Positions 48,001 to 56,008 of a stretch of DNA of 64,000 nucleotides are shown here, piece after piece. Below the pieces are notes generated by a model. It worked only from the letters and a program-made list of their open reading frames with translations, made no database searches and was not told the DNA's origin. The position numbers and the translations under genes are program-made. The stretch is from Agelas oroides (Eukaryota; Porifera; Demospongiae; Agelasida; Agelasidae), in assembly GCA_949130485.1 (NCBI GenBank), contig OX422190.1, positions 4,936,861 to 5,000,860 on the forward strand, given 5' to 3'. Positions within the stretch are counted from its first letter, which is position 1; each line of letters begins with the position of its first letter.

Positions 48001-48833
48001 TTTAAATAGGCTCATTATAGGCCACTTGTACTCCTTACCTACACCCTTGTGAATGAGAGTCTCCACCACTGGATTGGATCCAACAAACGCTGCAAAACTC
48101 AAAGCCCTACTCTTCATTTGTCTTCTCTTCTGGTCATCATCACTGTGGAGCCTCTCTAGCTCACCAAGGTGGCGGTGGAAGGAGTCCATATCGTTGTTTC
48201 TGATGGTCTCCCTCAGCACTTTCTCCTAAAGTGTTGTACATGAGGCACATAATTATACCAGAGTAACAGTAGTCAAATGAGAGGCCTAGGCCTGGCCTAT
48301 GTGGGGTAGGGAGATTGTGTCCAGGTGATATGTACAAACTATGGAGTCAAAGCAGTTGTAGTGCCCATTCTTACAACACTATCAAACAGTGCATGCAAAC
48401 ATAGCAGCTGCTCACACAGGATCCTGTAAGACGGTGAGATTCAAGCTGTTTGTTATTGTACCTGAACGTTGACGTTGTTGACGGTGGTACACATGCAACA
48501 AGTGTTTGGTACTGACAATTACTATTTCAAGATGAGGGGTGTAGTTATGAGATATTACTTGTGCCCTTTGGCCTGTAAATGCTGGTGAGAACACTGACTA
48601 CACACAGACAGCCCTGTATTGATGACTACTATTGGATCTTTGAGCACAATTACACTAAATTATGAAGTCACATATCTCGATGCTAGTGGAAATGCCATCA
48701 TTTCTACTACCTACCTCTTCTTGCACTCGTGGGTCTGGTTCATCCTCCTCTGAGGCTTCAAACAATAAACTTCCGACAGAACTTAATTCGTCCTCCTCTA
48801 AGTCAGCAGAATCTACCCTCTCTGTCACTTCAT
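34237..48833 (-). CDS. Ankyrin-Roc-COR-Death domain gene (exon chain)
   Basis: Fifteen minus-strand exons can be joined by consensus splice sites with matching phases: 48833-48715, 48225-48039, 46615-46560, 45736-45638, 45232-45134, 44817-44719, 44402-44304, 43987-43889, 42753-42667, 42149-42095, 38809-36785, 36295-36221, 36041-36009, 35260-35079, 34455-34237. An FN3 exon at 39844-39548 fits the same phase-1 intron as an optional cassette. The protein order is acidic region, ankyrin repeats, Roc-COR GTPase, linkers, Death domain. This matches the non-kinase part of death-associated protein kinase and related ROCO proteins, so a cytoplasmic role in death or stress signalling is inferred. The start codon is not fixed. 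Upstream candidates are the FN3 exon at 50344-50634 (phase fits) and a zinc-ribbon exon at 49096-49317 (phase does not fit). Confidence 0.8.
35079..35260 (-). CDS. Exon: first half of Death domain
   Basis: Acceptor CTTGCAG and donor GTATGT bound 182 bp that enter in phase 1 and leave in phase 0. It encodes DDLHDVISAVTGLAGRWQDL, then a stretch with RSGDLDAIL, then CLRKMLTLWLRQ. The W of GRWQDL and the LRKML...W pattern are characteristic of Death-fold helices 1-4. It joins in frame to 34455. Confidence 0.8.
36009..36041 (-). CDS. Micro-exon, 33 bp
   Basis: TTTTGCAG and GTAAGC flank 33 bp with phase 1 on both sides, encoding GVESVNVITAL. It is called only because both splice sites are good and the phase fits its neighbours. 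Confidence 0.5.
36221..36295 (-). CDS. Linker exon, Pro/Ser-rich, 75 bp
   Basis: CTCTTCAG and GTAAAG flank 75 bp, phase 1 on both sides, encoding a flexible stretch (RVASPASGLLPSQPSSTPAP). It links the Roc-COR exon to the Death domain. Confidence 0.55.
36785..38809 (-). CDS. Roc-COR GTPase exon, 2025 bp
   Basis: One exon, phase 1 on both sides (acceptor GCATTCAG, donor GTATGTGC). Near its start lies a P-loop (LTLGAAGSGKTS) that binds nucleotide phosphates. A charged Lys/Glu/Ser insert follows, then a switch II region FIDSGGQPQFHELLP, where D-x-x-G-Q is typical of Roc domains, then VATHRD at the place of the NKxD guanine-specificity motif, which it departs from. The second half (PVGWFLLENDIRML, ALNYLNELNILLYYPS, FAEAQTLLNKL) matches a COR dimerisation domain. 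A Cys/His-containing stretch (FFCECGSSTRHAA) lies near the end. Roc-COR modules act as dimerisation-regulated GTPases. The weak NKxD suggests altered nucleotide specificity. Confidence 0.85.
39548..39844 (-). CDS. FN3 domain exon (cassette-like), 297 bp
   Basis: Acceptor CACACATTAG and donor GTGAGTTG bound a symmetric 1-1 exon encoding one fibronectin type III domain: STSISVKWAACTNDGGSSI, GYVVEYRPA, LAPSTEYEVRVRVENAVG. It lies between the ankyrin and Roc-COR exons in a phase-1 intron, so inclusion or skipping both keep frame. It is closely related to 50344-50634. FN3 is mostly extracellular, so its presence in a cytoplasmic gene is odd. It may be a trapped exon or belong to alternative transcripts. 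Confidence 0.75.
40660..40723 (-). repeat. Two short stem-loops GGTTCT-AGAACC
   Basis: On the minus strand GGTTCTTTTCAGAACC (40660-40675) and GGTTCTTCTCAGAACC (40708-40723) form 6-bp stems with 4-base loops, the shape of histone mRNA 3' ends. No histone frame precedes them on this strand. The intron around them is otherwise without genes. Confidence 0.4.
41311..41342 (+). repeat. Poly-G tract
   Basis: A nearly pure G run of about 30 bases with a single A/T interruption near its start. Its assembled length may be unreliable. Confidence 0.8.
42002..42037 (+). repeat. (CA)n microsatellite
   Basis: CA dinucleotides in tandem within an intron of the minus-strand gene. Confidence 0.85.
42095..42149 (-). 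CDS. Linker exon, Glu/Gln-rich, 55 bp
   Basis: CACTGCAG and GTATGTAG bound 55 bp entering in phase 0 and leaving in phase 1, encoding ESESTGRQQEQRQSPEET. It converts the phase-0 ankyrin chain to the phase-1 chain used by the FN3 and Roc-COR exons. Confidence 0.6.
42667..42753 (-). CDS. Ankyrin repeat exon (last, divergent)
   Basis: 87 bp, phase 0 on both sides, encoding RTPQDVAAGRGHDEVVAYLK then RAADPN. It is a shortened ankyrin repeat that caps the block. It lacks the near-identity seen among 43889-45232. Confidence 0.8.
43284..43700. mobile_element. 417-bp MITE in an ankyrin intron, with readable empty site
   Basis: The ends TAGGCCCTGATGGATTAT and ATAATCCATCAAGGCCTA are inverted. The sister introns (for example near 45365) run straight through CATACAGATTATGGAATG, which shows the empty site. 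ATACAGAT at 43276-43283 and ACACGGAT at 43701-43708 would be an 8-bp duplication with two changes, as for hAT elements. The interior is rich in GAATAATAGGT repeats. Confidence 0.8.
43889..43987 (-). CDS. Ankyrin repeat exon, 99 bp
   Basis: A single 33-residue ankyrin repeat, phase 0 on both sides: WTPLYVAAMSGHTDTVQYL and the finger EKGADINIKDNDG. It is part of the 415-bp tandem array. Confidence 0.9.
44304..44402 (-). CDS. Ankyrin repeat exon, 99 bp
   Basis: One ankyrin repeat, WIPLHWAAGSGHTDTVQYL then EEGADINIKDDNG, phase 0 on both sides. The TPLH motif is changed to IPLH. Confidence 0.9.
44719..44817 (-). CDS. Ankyrin repeat exon, 99 bp
   Basis: One ankyrin repeat, RTPLHWAAYSGHTDTVQYL then EKGADINIKDIGG, phase 0 on both sides. 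Confidence 0.9.
45134..45232 (-). CDS. Ankyrin repeat exon, 99 bp
   Basis: One ankyrin repeat, WTPLYLAALNGHTDTVQYL then EKGADINIKDHVG, phase 0 on both sides. Confidence 0.9.
45638..45736 (-). CDS. Ankyrin repeat exon (first full repeat), 99 bp
   Basis: TSPLHWAADGGHVNTVKCL then EKGANIHSKDEYA, phase 0 on both sides. It diverges from the four tandem copies and its flanking introns are mostly different, so it predates the array. Confidence 0.9.
46560..46615 (-). CDS. Linker exon, 56 bp
   Basis: CTCCTGTAG and GTAAGTGG bound 56 bp that complete a codon begun in 48039-48225 and end in phase 0, encoding INTMSTVPEHPEHRDDRK. It joins the N-terminal ankyrin-like helix pair to the repeats. Confidence 0.65.
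48039..48225 (-). CDS. Exon: N-terminal ankyrin-like helices, 187 bp
   Basis: Acceptor CACTTTAG and donor GTAAGGAG. It encodes LRETIRNNDMDSFHRHLGEL, a Lys/Arg/Asp stretch, then LSFAAFVGSNPVVETLIHKG, which has the shape of a degenerate first ankyrin repeat. It leaves in phase 1, matching 46615. Confidence 0.75.
48715..48833 (-). CDS. Acidic exon, 119 bp
   Basis: Acceptor TTGCTGCAG and donor GTAGGTAG bound a Glu/Asp-rich stretch (DSADLEEDELSS, then EASEEDEPDPRVQEE) that enters in phase 1 and leaves in phase 0 into 48225. It is probably disordered. The exon before it is uncertain. Confidence 0.65.
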
Positions 48834-49095
48834 CTGCAGCAACAGGAGAGAAGAACTTTCAAAAGTTTACAATAGGTTCTACTTTGTCCCACAATTTGTC
48901 ATTATAATGATACACTTTGCCATGCACACTTTGCATGTATTGCAGTTTTAGCTGCCAACTAAATGAACAGCACTGAAATGCAGAACCCTTGGCGCAAGCT
49001 AGATGATAAGTGTTTATGCTTGCCATATGTGTTTAGTTCTGTTCTTGCCTGTGCAATCAAGTCTGCTCACGTGTTTCAGGAGCTCTCTTACTCAC

Positions 49096-49317
49096 TTCGC
49101 GGACTTTGTCTCTCTCTTTCCTCACTAATAACTCTTCCTCAGACAGTAAGGCTTTTCTACATTTCATTGCATTCTCAGGCTCCCCAACAGCAGTACACTG
49201 TGCTTTCTTTTTCTTCGATGCGAAGGCATGGCCACAGTCACAAACTGACCTCTTCACGTGCACCACGGTATTACACTGTGGGCATACCCTTCTCAGACGC
49301 ATTGCACTCCGTTGCAT
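49096..49317 (-). CDS. Zinc-ribbon-like exon of unknown linkage
   Basis: A minus-strand frame encodes RLRRVCPQCNTVVHVKRSVC and then DCGHAFASKKKK, a four-Cys ribbon of the C-x2-C / C-x-C type, then a charged helix (LLSEEELLVRKERDKVRE) ending at a good donor GTGAGTAAG (phase 0). The neighbouring acidic exon needs a phase-1 donor, so direct splicing would hit a stop. It could start another transcript. A partial 60-bp duplication of its 5' part lies at about 49318-49375. Confidence 0.5.
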
Positions 49318-49531
49318 GCACTACGGTATTATACTGTGGGCATACCTTTCTGAACCTCTCGTAAAAGACAGTCACAAGCGTCTAACAGGTCTAAGTTCGA
49401 CGGAAAAACCACAATACCGCGTGCTCCAAGTTACGTGATCACACATTACCGTTACGTACGTGTTACGGAGAGGTACACAGAAACATTGCACGTGAAGAAA
49501 ATGGCTGACTTAGTCGCGGTATACGTAAGTT

Positions 49532-50000
49532 CAGAGGAGGTTGGAAGCTAGTAATTAGTGATATGCGTGAGATAGTAATTAGTGCTACGTGAATGACGTA
49601 ATCCTACCGACTGCGATAGAGGCCTTTGGTAAAAGGTCAACTCCATTTACACAAGCAGCTTTCGTTTGTTTGGGACAAAAGTCACTCAGTGGACACTGGT
49701 AGGTGAGCTCTAGATAGACCGCTATAGCTCTTCCTTACGCGCAAAGTATTTGAGTGTTTCTTTGGGAATCCCCACGGGAAAATTCTGCGTATCATAAAAT
49801 GCCATGCATAGAGGTCAATCTAGAGCTCACCTAGCAGTATCCACTGAGTGAGTTTCGTCCCAAACAAACGAAAGCTGCTTGTGTAAATCGAGTTGACCTT
49901 TCACTATGGGCCTCTATGGCAGTCAGTATGATTACGTCATCACGTAGCACTAATTGCTACCTCGCGCATATCACTAATTACTAGCTTCCAACCTCCTCTG
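49532..50000. mobile_element. 469-bp long-TIR foldback element, Mutator-like
   Basis: Arms of roughly 190 bp each (beginning CAGAGGAGGTTGGAAGCTAG) are inverted copies with scattered changes around a loop of about 95 bp. ACGTAAGTT flanks it exactly at 49523-49531 and 50001-50009. Very long inverted repeats with a 9-bp target duplication are the hallmark of Mutator-like elements. It has no coding capacity and would need a transposase in trans. Confidence 0.85.
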
Positions 50001-50343
50001 ACGTAAGTTTATAACACTTCTAACTTTGAACTAAGCAGTTTTAGAGAAAACGGCTTTTTAGTTTTACTGCATTTTCCACGCTGCACCCGCTCATACCTCT
50101 CGTTGGACGCCTAAAGGCGCGAGAAGGCAGAGTAGACACAGACAGACACACAGACACACAGGAAAACTATTGTAACCCTCGTCGCGCATGCGTGCCGAGG
50201 GTTAATTAGAAAAAAGAGATAGTTTGTTGACAACTACAATTTTTGAAATGCATACATGTCAACACCAACACTTTTCCTGTATCTTGAAGAGCTCCACTAC
50301 TACCGTATACACACCAGGTAGTAAATTCTCACAATCAACTCAC

Positions 50344-50634
50344 CATCTGTCTTTGTTCTCCTGGTTGCACTCGGGACACTGCAACCCACTGCATTCTCCC
50401 CCCTCACCCTCACATCGTACTCAGTGGAGGGAGTGAGGCCATCCAGAGTCGTGGAGAAGACATCTCTTGCAACCACCTGTGTCTCAAATGAGGATGCAGA
50501 ATCTGAGGCTGCATGATACTCCACCACATAACCAGTGATGGGACTGCCCCGGTCCTTTTTGCTTGCATTCCATTGGACGGATATGGAGGTGGAGGATGTT
50601 GCCTCAATGGACACAATTGTAGGTGCAGAGGGTG
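50344..50634 (-). CDS. Second FN3 domain exon, 291 bp
   Basis: Acceptor CACACATTAG and donor GTGAGTTG bound a symmetric 1-1 exon: STSISVQWNASKKDRGSPI, GYVVEYHAA, LTPSTEYDVRVRGENAVG. It is the paralogue of 39548-39844, with similar splice-flanking sequence. Its outgoing phase 1 fits the acidic exon at 48833, so it may be an upstream exon of the same gene. A separate gene is also possible. Confidence 0.7.
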
Positions 50635-50744
50635 CTAATGTGTGTGTGATGGTAGACCAAGTATATGATGGGTACTGTTGACCAAATGTCCAAATTTGGT
50701 GGCTGAAATATCACAGGATGATCTGATTCAACCAGACAATAAAG

Positions 50745-51236
50745 TAGTCTCGCAAGCCACACCCTTCGTAGAGAGAGATTGGGTCTGGTCACTGCAGCTG
50801 ATGAGGTGTTGCGAAGGAATGCAAGTATTAGTCTTGGTGCCACACCTCATCTGGCGCGTATATTGTTTCCAGTATAAGCAACCCAAGCTGAGGGTGGTGT
50901 TGAGTCTCGGACCAAGATCACCCAAATATCGATCAGAGTGGTTAGATAATAAAATGCTGATTAGTTTCAGTCCCTAACCCAAAACTAACTCTGGCACGGA
51001 TCAATTACTGTATACTGGAAGCAGTATATGCACTGGATGAGATCTGGGAAACAAGACTAATTGCTGACACCTGCCAAACAGATGTGATGCAATGGGCTAC
51101 TCCACGACAACAGATGAAGTCTACTTAGAGTGCAGATCTCATTGGTCACAGCAGGTTTCTGGCGTGGCTACAATTCAATGGTTGCAGTGTGACCAGACCC
51201 TCCCTCGGTGAAGGGTACGCCGGCTTGTGAAACTGA
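50745..51236. mobile_element. About 490-bp MITE, TAGTCTCGCAAGCC ends
   Basis: The left end is TAGTCTCGCAAGCCACACCC followed by GGTCTGGTCACTGCAGC. The right end reverse complemented gives GTTTCACAAGCCGG followed by GGTCTGGTCACACTGCAACC. The inner part holds no gene. It is related to 16083-16190. Confidence 0.65.
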
Positions 51237-51348
51237 CCACAAAGGTGGTAGCTAGATGTAATCCATTACTGTCTGTGAATGGTGGTGATTGTGTACGACC
51301 TCAGTAATTGGGGCACGGTTTTATGTCTGCAACTGCTATGTTTGCAGG

Positions 51349-51447
51349 TAGTCTCGGGCGCCAGACTCTCACGCGTGGCCAGACCATAACCGGAAGGTAG
51401 GGTATGGTCATGAGAGCGGGACTCAGTAAGACTGGCCCGCGAGACTA
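51349..51447. mobile_element. 99-bp MITE, TAGTCTCG ends
   Basis: TAGTCTCGGGCGCCAG at the left is mirrored by CTGGCCCGCGAGACTA at the right, with further partial pairing inside. The outer 8 bp are shared with the 50745 element. Confidence 0.7.
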
Positions 51448-51775
51448 GTTCGCAGTATCTACAATATGACGATCAGCAGTATGTAGTCTGTACAGTACCT
51501 GAGGTCCTGCCAAACACTCGTCTGAGCAGCCGGGCCATTGGATCAACGCACAGTGAAGGTATAAGTCATTCTTCTAGGAAACGCCCATAAACATCAACAG
51601 ATTAGTGTCACGTGAACTGTTGATTATAAACTAGTCTCGTTCACAGACCTCATGTCGCCGGGCGTATTTCTTTGGAATGCCACTATGAGAAGCAGGCGCG
51701 CGCCGCTACACATATCTTAACCCATTTCATGCAACATACATATAAATAAGCGCGGGAACCGGCTACCACGTGCAT

Positions 51776-51784
51776 GTATAAAAT
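51776..51784 (+). promoter_or_regulatory. Candidate TATA box of the plus-strand gene
   Basis: GTATAAAAT lies about 115 bp before the ATG at 51896. A second TATAAATA lies near 51743. Position and sequence are suitable for a core promoter. Nothing else supports it. Confidence 0.35.
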
Positions 51785-51895
51785 CCTAGCTCCTGCACAT
51801 AATTTTCGGGTGAGACATACGGTAGCTATGACTTTGCAAGACTAGATACAGTATAAGCTGGACAACCAGTTCTTGTGTCGAGCTTAACCTGCAGA

Positions 51896-51961
51896 ATGGA
51901 GGTAGTTGAAGTTGCCACAGCTGCTGAACATGACCTTGAATTGCTAAACACAAGTCAAAAT
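51896..51961 (+). CDS. Possible first exon of the zinc finger/MULE-type gene
   Basis: ATG 51896 opens MEVVEVATAAEHDLELLN. A weak donor GTGAATTG at 51962 would join in phase 0 to the C2H2 exon at 52044. Without that splice the frame stops shortly after. Confidence 0.4.
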
Positions 51962-52043
51962 GTGAATTGGCAACTAAACAATACACTACTGGCATAATAA
52001 TACTGAAGTAGACTAGCTACACACATGCAATTATCATTTTCAG

Positions 52044-52270
52044 AAGCAAACATCTCAGACGGATTTTCAGTGTCCACATCCTGGATGCAATAAGAGCTAT
52101 ACACGGAAGTGTGGCCTGAAGGAGCACCTCAAATCTGCCCATCACATAGTGGACAGCAACAGCTTCACCAGAAACTTCCAATGCCCATTCAACTGTGGTG
52201 TAAAAGCATACAGAACAAACAGGGAACTGTTAACTCATTGTGACAACCAACATCATGCAAGACTTACTTG
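52044..52270 (+). CDS. C2H2 zinc finger exon
   Basis: Acceptor CATTTTCAG and donor GTAAGACT. It encodes a classical C2H2 finger FQCPHPGCNKSYTRKCGLKE with HLKSAHH, then a second, shorter-linked finger (FQCPFNCGVKAY...HCDNQHH). Such fingers bind DNA and often form the N-terminal part of MULE-family proteins. Its exit phase (2) does not match the next recognised exon (52818), so an exon may be missing or lost. Confidence 0.75.
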
Positions 52271-52817
52271 GTAAGACTCCAAGAGTGCATAAGAACAGGC
52301 GGCTTGAGTAAGAAAGTGTAACTCCAACAGAAGCCCGTATAGTCTGATCAAAATTATTGAACCGTACTACAAATAGAACAACCGGTCATGTGCTTAGCAA
52401 CAATGGCTTATGTCTACGCAGCATGCGCAGTACGTGTTACTATTTTTAGTACTGGCGGTAAATGCCGACTACTTTCAAATTTTATGGAGTTACACGCTCT
52501 TACACTAGCCGCCCGTTCTTATGAGACTCTTGAGACTCTAATTATTAAATATTCACATGGGCCACACAGTGGTGGATGTGTGGGAGGAGGGAAGTAGGAG
52601 AGGGAACATCTGATCACTCTAGATACGTTAAATTCTGTGGCAATAACAAACCGTGTCACCATCATAGAAGGTTAAAATTTACAACCTACATGATAGCTGG
52701 TGCTAATCTTCTGCTATCATCTACTAGAATCTGTCTACATCTATAGATCTTTACTGTGTCAATGTCACTCGGATGGGACTAGTTTTGAATCAAATTTCTG
52801 ATACATAACACACGCAG

Positions 52818-52937
52818 GAAGCAAAACATTGCGTTTCTCCACACTTAAAGAATTCCAAACTTGGAAGGAGAGGGAAGAGGAAGCTACCTACACTACATAC
52901 GTCAAAGGCCAGCAAAATTACCATCCACAGGACGCAG
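52818..52937 (+). pseudogene. MULE-type transposase exon, N-terminal
   Basis: After CACGCAG, a frame reads LRFSTLKEFQTWKEREEEAT and then YVKGQQNYHP, ending at donor GTAATG in phase 1. The FSTLKEFQ.WK block is what I recognise from the ZSWIM-like MULE family in sponges and cnidarians. It joins in phase to 53082. Confidence 0.6.
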
Positions 52938-53081
52938 GTAATGTCTAAAACCAAGACAATGATTAATAGTGGCTAAAACTAACATTTTACAAAAATCTAC
53001 ATACAGAGATCCAATCCCGGTATTATTACATTTGATGCCATAATGGAAACCACCGGGAGAATACACAGCCCAGACAAACAG

Positions 53082-53312
53082 GAAAGAAAAGACCATACCA
53101 GAAGGAGAGCAGGAAAGTCAACAGCACCTGTATTTCCAGGATGTATGTAGATGAGTTAGCAGACGGAAGTGTGCAAGTTCAGTACATTCCAGCCCATACT
53201 GGTCATGACCTCAACTGCTCAGAGCTCAAGCACCTTCCACTGCCAGAGGATACAAAACAGGAAGTTGCAGTTAAGCTTAGCATGGGAATACCCCCAGAGA
53301 GAATACTAGAAG
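53082..53312 (+). pseudogene. MULE-type transposase exon, WRKY-like zinc finger region
   Basis: Acceptor CAAACAG and donor GTAAGTGA. It encodes KVNSTCISRMYVDELADGSV, YIPAHTGHDL and LSMGIPPERIL. The Cys...His-x-His spacing resembles the FLYWCH/WRKY-type DNA-binding finger that precedes MULE catalytic domains. The exon itself is open and both splice phases match its neighbours. Confidence 0.65.
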
Positions 53313-53607
53313 GTAAGTGACACACAAATTTGTAGATATATGTGTATTAGAGTTTTCAGGGTGTTCTCCTTGGCTACAGCTGTTGCAAATTCATAGTTTA
53401 ATTCCAGCCATAGCAGTTGCTGACCTGGCTTCCTACTAGTCTTAAGATTACAAAAGTACTATGTAAACAAAGGGGATGTAAACTATTACCTTGGCAACAT
53501 ACAAGAATGCTGTGTTTCATAGGTAACAGGTTATATGGTAGTTACATATAGCTGCATCATACACCATTATATTTTGGTTAGAGCCCTGACATGTATGGTT
53601 TCCACAG

Positions 53608-54007
53608 ATGTTTGAGAGACAGTTGGAGACAGAGAAAACCGTGACTGCTTCAATCAAGCAGTATCCAGAAGGCACTTCCTAACCAAGAGCGACATCAACA
53701 ACATTCAAGTGAAGGTCAATGACGGAATGATAAAACGACACAAAGATGATTCCATGTCTGTCACAATGATGGTGTCAGAGCTAAAAGAAGAGCCGTTCAA
53801 CCCTATACTAGTGTTTAAGCCCCAAGGAAGCCAACACCCTGGATTTCCCACCCTTTCAGCTGAAACCTTTGTTCTAGCCATCCAGACCCAATTTCAGATG
53901 GAGCTATACCGCCAGTATGCCTCTACCATCCTATGTATCGACTCAACACATGGGACAAACCAGTATCGTTTCAAGCTGATCACTTGTATTGTTCGAGATG
54001 ATCATGA
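53608..54007 (+). pseudogene. MULE-type transposase exon, first catalytic block
   Basis: In the phase set by 53312 the exon reads DV, then a TGA stop (53613-53615) where an Arg codon is expected, then ETVGDRE, RRHFLTKSDINNIQ, FNPILVFKPQG and ILCIDSTHGTNQYRFKLIT. DSTHGTN holds the first catalytic Asp of the MULE DDE triad. The stop argues that this copy is dead, unless the exon starts differently. Confidence 0.75.
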
Positions 54008-54103
54008 AGGTTTGCGAGCACATATTGAGGGAAATGTGTGTCAGGGTTACCTGTAACAAGCGAAGTATAGTTTGCATGTTTTCTTACCATACAAGTCAAC
54101 CAG

Positions 54104-54587
54104 TTGCATGGTGTATCGCCAACAGTGAGATAAGTGAAGTTGTTGAGATCTTTCTCAGTAGCATGAAGGCAAGATCACCCATGACACGTGTGAGGGTTTT
54201 AATGACAGATGATGGTGAGCTAACAGGTATTGTTTGTACAAAAAGCAACTAATTTAAGTCTCATTGACCGCCCGTGCAGACAACACTGGCTGATCAAATA
54301 TCTCTTGTGTCTTTGGCATGTGGATCGGTATGGGTATATAGGGAGTAGTACCAACATTTTAATATACATTATTGACAAGACTCACAACTTCTACATGACA
54401 GGGCTTGGAAAATCGGATCAAATCTGTCAAGCCTGAGAACCAGATGGAAATCTACCAGACACTACGTATTCTACTGTCAGAGCGAGATCTTGACACCTTC
54501 CAAGGGAGAATGACAAATTTTCTCGACTTTTGGGAGTCAAAAGAACCAGACTTTGTGAAATATTTCAAGGGGCACTATGAGGGTTGA
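54104..54587 (+). pseudogene. MULE-type transposase, rest of catalytic domain (broken)
   Basis: 54104-54214 encodes AWCIANSEISEVVEIFL and RVRVLMTDD, with the second Asp region. 54280-54327 encodes WLIKYLLCLWHVDR, typical of the family, but in a phase that does not follow 54214. 54402-54587 encodes NRIKSVKPENQMEIYQTL and FLDFWESKEPDFVKYFKGHY after a further one-base shift. The domain then runs into TGA at 54585-54587, nine bases before an acceptor-like AG, exactly where two exons seem to have been removed (see 55606-56008). Confidence 0.7.
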
Positions 54588-54589
54588 GC

Positions 54590-54914
54590 AGGTACAATTT
54601 CAAGTCATGGCATGTAGAGAGCATATCAGGATGCAATCCTGATGGATACACAGTGACCTGCCAGCACACTACATGCCCAGAATGTTCACCCCAGTCCCAG
54701 CATGACGGTGTGACATGTACCGCCCCTGAATGCCAGTTTCTCTGCCCTCACATGTACACCTGTGACAAGAAGTACTATGACTTTAACAATGAGCATATCT
54801 GCAAGCACATTCACAAGGTGCATTCCCTAGTAGTCAAAAATTGGAAGGAAACTAAAAGGTACACAGAGTCTGTGTCAAGTACAGCCATGACACAAGAATC
54901 AGAATCCCCCTGAC
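54590..54914 (+). pseudogene. SWIM-type zinc finger exon
   Basis: The exon follows TTGAGCAG and encodes FKSWHVESISGCNPDGYTV, CPECSPQSQ and CPHMYTCDKKYYDF, then CKHIHKVHSL. A SWIM finger is C-x-C-x(n)-C-x-H. Here the C-K-H part is intact while the first C-x-C has become C-D-K. It ends at stop 54912-54914. In relatives it closes the MULE transposase. Confidence 0.65.
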
Positions 54915-55034
54915 ACGGAAGACATGGAGGATACCAACACTGATGATTTTGAGATTGTGTACGCAGAAACCACTTTCAGTCCAGAGAAAGGTTGGTTATA
55001 CAATAAAAAACTACAGTAATAATTCTAACCCTCC

Positions 55035-55498
55035 ATGAATATGGACACCCCATTGTATTCCAAGACATTTGAACAATCACACCTGTATTCAACAGATTAC
55101 ACTATTCAGCTCCACACCTTCAATTGCCACCTACGGGAACTGCAAGCACACGTCACCCCGTCAAACCACTCAGTGTTACCAGTCCTCAGTCATGTGAATG
55201 TCCTGGTTCACCGAGCAGTAGTCATTTGTAAAGTAGCAGGAAAGTTAGTCCTCCTACACCAGGTGAAGCTCTAGTTAAGACAGAGGATATTGCTCCTGGA
55301 AAGAATAGTGACGACCAATGGAGATTTAAGAGGACAGTGAAATCTCCAGGGAGGAAGAAAAGTGGAATCGTGTTGAGGTTGGTATGTTGCATTGTAATCA
55401 CTCTCACCTCTACTTAAACAATGACATGACTTACAGGTGCCCCAATATGGAAGAGAAGGCTATGATTTTACACAAGCTTGAGGAGAAAGAGGCTGAGG
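55035..55498 (+). pseudogene. Weak C-terminal exons of the MULE-type gene
   Basis: Frames near 55120-55390 include HVTPSNHSVLP and KRTVKSPGRKKSGIVLR, a basic tail like that of ZSWIM relatives. 55438-55498, after CTTACAG, encodes CPNMEEKAMILHKLEEKEAE and ends at GTAATG. Several stops and frame changes occur. These are called as a remnant only. Confidence 0.35.
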
Positions 55499-55605
55499 TA
55501 ATGTTAGTATGGCATGTCAATAAATGTATTATGTAATCTATTGCCTAACTTTATTTACTGTACAGCTGGAGGAGGGGCCATGCTCCCCTTTTTCCTGTGG
55601 GAATA

Positions 55606-56008
55606 TCAATGACATTGAAATTGAACATTAATTTTGCTCATTACAACTGTTGGTACACATGCACTAACATGAACGTTTCTTGTTGGTATTCGGAGACCCT
55701 GTTGATGATGGCTCATTTCCAGTTTCAGCTTCCTGTTCATTGCAGAAGGTAGCTGTCGGTCTCTCTTGTACCGGAAAAAAGCATCTTTTTCATATTGTAG
55801 GAGGTAATGGATGAGATAGTCCACCCTGCGGTTGACCTTCCCATTCAAGTGGACGGTCTTCAGCTGATTATGAAAGCTACATGATGAAAGAAAGCTTAAT
55901 GAGTTTAGGAAGTAGTGTAGTTATCAGAACCTTGTCCTTACCTCTCAAGGTACATGTTGGTATCTGTGTCTCCATGTTGGAAATGCCGGTCGCACAATGC
56001 CCACTTCT
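55606..56008 (-). pseudogene. Two displaced, inverted transposase exons
   Basis: The minus strand carries 56008-55942 (acceptor CCAACAG, donor GTAAGGAC; KWALCDRHFQHGDTDTNMYL) and 55876-55606 (acceptor ATCATGTAG; FHNQLKTVHLNGKVNRRVDY then LLQYEKDAFFRY). They join in phase. In the transposase family this part belongs between the block ending at 54587 and the SWIM exon at 54590, and the phase fits there too. The surrounding gene is on the plus strand, so the pair appears cut out and set down inverted. An antisense fragment of a second gene copy is the alternative. Confidence 0.6.
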
